From Hyposmocoma kahamanoa (lineage: Eukaryota; Arthropoda; Insecta; Lepidoptera; Cosmopterigidae), in NCBI RefSeq assembly GCF_003589595.1, contig NW_020653855.1, forward strand, positions 1,209,002 to 1,273,001: a DNA stretch of 64,000 nucleotides, given 5' to 3'. Shown in pieces: positions 61,998-64,000 of this stretch (the first letter of the stretch is position 1; each line of letters opens with the position of its first letter). The notes under the pieces are model-generated. The model ran no database searches and was not told where the DNA came from. It saw only the letters and a program-made list of their open reading frames with translations. The position numbers and the translations under genes were made by a program.

Positions 61998-64000
61998 AAT
62001 TTATTTATTTATTTATTTCTATAAACTTTAAAAATATTACATACAATGGTTTCTTTACACCCCTAAACCTATATTGGTTTGTCTGGGTGCTGCACAATCC
62101 TCTTATTAATAATACAAAATAACTTATTTTAAGCACGAGTATAAAATTTACACAACACTGATATTATGTATGTTATCGTCTCCTATCATTTTTTTTTGTC
62201 GGTAGCAAAAGAAAACAAAACAACTAATATCGCCATTCGCAACACAAAAACCCGTTCCTGGACTCGCTTGATACTGACCAAGCCCGTACTCATACAGCGT
62301 GCTCCAACTTACCATACAAATTTACTATCTAAATGACTAAATTTTTGTTTTAAAATGATTTTTAATTAAATGTTTTAGATTTACCTGTGTTATGCTTTTT
62401 TTTAATTCAAAAGGTAAAGTGTTGATTAATCTAGGTACAATAAATTTGGTAGTCCTTTCTCCATAAAAGTTATTTGCTGATGTTATTGATATCATCTGTG
62501 AAGTGATTTGTCTAGTAACCTTGGAGTGATCAACTTTCTGATTAATAAATTTAAAGAAGTTATCTGTTAGGAGTAAAAATTTAGTTTTATTTTGCACATT
62601 CAATACACCGCAATAGTTAAATAGACCCTCTTCATTACTTCGATATTGTTCTTTAATTTTAAATGGTACAATTAATTTTAAAATCCTTATTTGTAGTTTA
62701 TAAATTTGTTCTAAATATGTTTTAAAAGTACGACCATAGCTTGTTAAGCCATAAGCAACAACACTCTCCACTAACGCTTTATATATTTGTATGAGAATAC
62801 TGCAAGGTACACGACGTTGTATTAGATAAAACTTAGCCATAATTGCTCGTAATTTTGAACAAACAAATTCTACATGTGAACCCCAGTTAAATCTATGGTC
62901 AATTGTTAAACCAAGGTAGGTATGTTGGTTAACATTTTCTATGCAATCACATTTACATACTACTTCAGGATCGTTACCACCGTGCAGACATCGGTGCTTA
63001 TGTGCGACTATCTGTACCTTTTCATTTGTTTTAACGTGACTGGAGTGCACATGCATTAATTTGGTTTTTTGCGGATTGAGCACTAAGCCCACATCATGTG
63101 ACCACTTACAAATTGCATCAAAGTCATTTTGCAGATATTTGCGTGCCAATAGAGGGTCACGATCAGCTGCTACTATACACGTATCGTCTGCATATTGAAA
63201 AATCTTACATTCACTAATCACATTATTGGCATCATTGACGTACGCCAAGTAATGTAAAGGCCCCAGCACCGATCCCTGAGCTGTTCCTTCGGTTACTTTA
63301 ATTTTGTCGCTATACTCTTTACCTATCCTTACACGATACGATCTTTCTTCTAGGTAACTTCGACACCAGTTTAGCAATGGACCCCTTACCCCGCTATGAT
63401 CTAGCTTTTTTATTAATGTCTCATGTCGAAGTGTATCAAATGCACGACTATAATCTATAAAAATGATTAACACATGATTTTTATTATCTAAACAGCCATT
63501 GACGTAATCAGTAAACATAGAAAGTAATTGGGTCGTACTTTTCCCTTTTTGAAAACCGAATTGATTATCAGAGAGTATATTGTTATCTTTATAAAATTTG
63601 TTAATTTCGTTGCATATGTATTTCTCTATCACTTTGTCTAAGACTGGCAAAATGGTCACCGGTCTGTAATTACTATATTTACGTTTGTCACCTTTTTTAA
63701 ATATTGGTCTAACTACTCCTTCTTTCAACTCTCTTGGATAATTACCCGAATGTATACTTACATAGATTAATTTTGATAATGGATATACTATTTTCTCCGA
63801 AAGTGCTTTTATGTCTATTGGACGAATCCTATCTGCACCTGGCGCTTTATTGGGTTTGATACCCTGAATAATTTTATGAAGGACTCTGGGATTAGGTTGT
63901 TTAATGTACATTGATACATCTTCAACTTTTGAGTAATCATTGGGTGTCAAAATATTAATTGAACAGGTTGGCAGCACGTCTTTCACTGCTTTGTCAAAGC
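61998..64000 (-). mobile_element. Non-LTR retrotransposon, 5' end beyond window
   Basis: It comprises the RT ORF below, a 340-bp 3' UTR and an (AAAT)n tail at about 62000-62020 on plus as TTTATTTATTTATTTATTT. The most complete retrotransposon in the window; the endonuclease part must lie to the right. Confidence 0.88.
62337..64000 (-). CDS. LINE ORF2 reverse transcriptase, partial, open to window edge
   Basis: Reverse transcriptase that would copy its own RNA by target-primed reverse transcription. Counting from the GTG at 63986, motifs appear in order: KPNKAPGADRI (44-54), IFKKGD (95), NYRPV (106), FIDYSRAFD (176-184, first catalytic Asp), GTAQGSVLGP (234-243), QYADDT (264-269, catalytic pair), NPQKTK (304), YLGLTID (357) and thumb helices, then a C-terminus ending HFKTKI. 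The GTG is not a true start, since the frame remains open to 64000. No frameshift or stop over 554 codons, so this copy may be recent. A Cys/His cluster (HRCLHGG..VCKCDC, 331-348) sits between palm and thumb. Jockey/CR1-like by layout; the exact clade is uncertain. Confidence 0.9.
   Translation of the reverse strand, partial: FDKAVKDVLPTCSINILTPNDYSKVEDVSMYIKQPNPRVLHKIIQGIKPNKAPGADRIRPIDIKALSEKIVYPLSKLIYVSIHSGNYPRELKEGVVRPIFKKGDKRKYSNYRPVTILPVLDKVIEKYICNEINKFYKDNNILSDNQFGFQKGKSTTQLLSMFTDYVNGCLDNKNHVLIIFIDYSRAFDTLRHETLIKKLDHSGVRGPLLNWCRSYLEERSYRVRIGKEYSDKIKVTEGTAQGSVLGPLHYLAYVNDANNVISECKIFQYADDTCIVAADRDPLLARKYLQNDFDAICKWSHDVGLVLNPQKTKLMHVHSSHVKTNEKVQIVAHKHRCLHGGNDPEVVCKCDCIENVNQHTYLGLTIDHRFNWGSHVEFVCSKLRAIMAKFYLIQRRVPCSILIQIYKALVESVVAYGLTSYGRTFKTYLEQIYKLQIRILKLIVPFKIKEQYRSNEEGLFNYCGVLNVQNKTKFLLLTDNFFKFINQKVDHSKVTRQITSQMISITSANNFYGERTTKFIVPRLINTLPFELKKSITQVNLKHLIKNHFKTKI

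Overview
The window looks like AT-rich animal DNA, most probably from a moth or butterfly. The reasons are one intron-rich C2H2 zinc-finger gene with standard GT-AG introns, and a very dense load of short interspersed repeats, MITEs, non-LTR retrotransposon 3' ends, a Tc1 element, Penelope-like remnants and Ty3/gypsy debris of the kinds I associate with lepidopteran genomes. No bacterial, organellar or CRISPR feature is present. The order assignment is inference from repeat style; no species can be named. Layout: 1-2.6 kb is intergenic repeat debris. From 2.76 to 15.65 kb, on the minus strand, lies the only host protein gene I can support. It has eight coding exons giving a 793-residue protein: an N/P/Q-rich N-terminus, a coiled coil, an acidic segment, then nine C2H2 zinc fingers. 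All seven splice junctions keep frame, and four rebuild a finger split between exons, which is strong internal proof of the model. Its introns are packed with repeats: a foldback element with an 8-bp duplication, an interrupted LINE, tRNA-headed SINE pieces, several MITEs and a tandem array holding a 10-N assembly gap. From 15.7 to 64 kb I find no other convincing host exon. This part is a layered transposon landscape. It includes a near-complete Tc1-type element (23.2-24.7 kb), RTE, Jockey/CR1-like and R1-like LINE fragments, Penelope-like GIY-YIG ends (21.6, 46.1 and 50.3 kb), a broken Ty3/gypsy pol (58.6-59.9 kb) and a long LINE reverse-transcriptase ORF running off the right edge (62.3-64 kb). 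The commonest component is a ~300-bp SINE-like repeat, called family A here. It has about 27 whole or partial copies in both orientations, ends in TTGATATTATAAAAAA and has no recognisable tRNA head. Many transposons have landed in one another, so relative insertion order can be read directly: Tc1 in family A, a Mutator-type MITE in family A, a hAT-type MITE in a segment whose unoccupied paralogue is also in the window, a tRNA SINE in a LINE, and a LINE inside a MITE. Target-site duplications of 2, 3, 4, 8 and 9 bp let me suggest superfamilies for several non-coding elements. No gene cluster, operon or multi-gene system is visible. The best candidates for something undescribed are the foldback element in intron 5, the tRNA-like unit set inside a hairpin at 49.2-49.5 kb, and the family A repeat.
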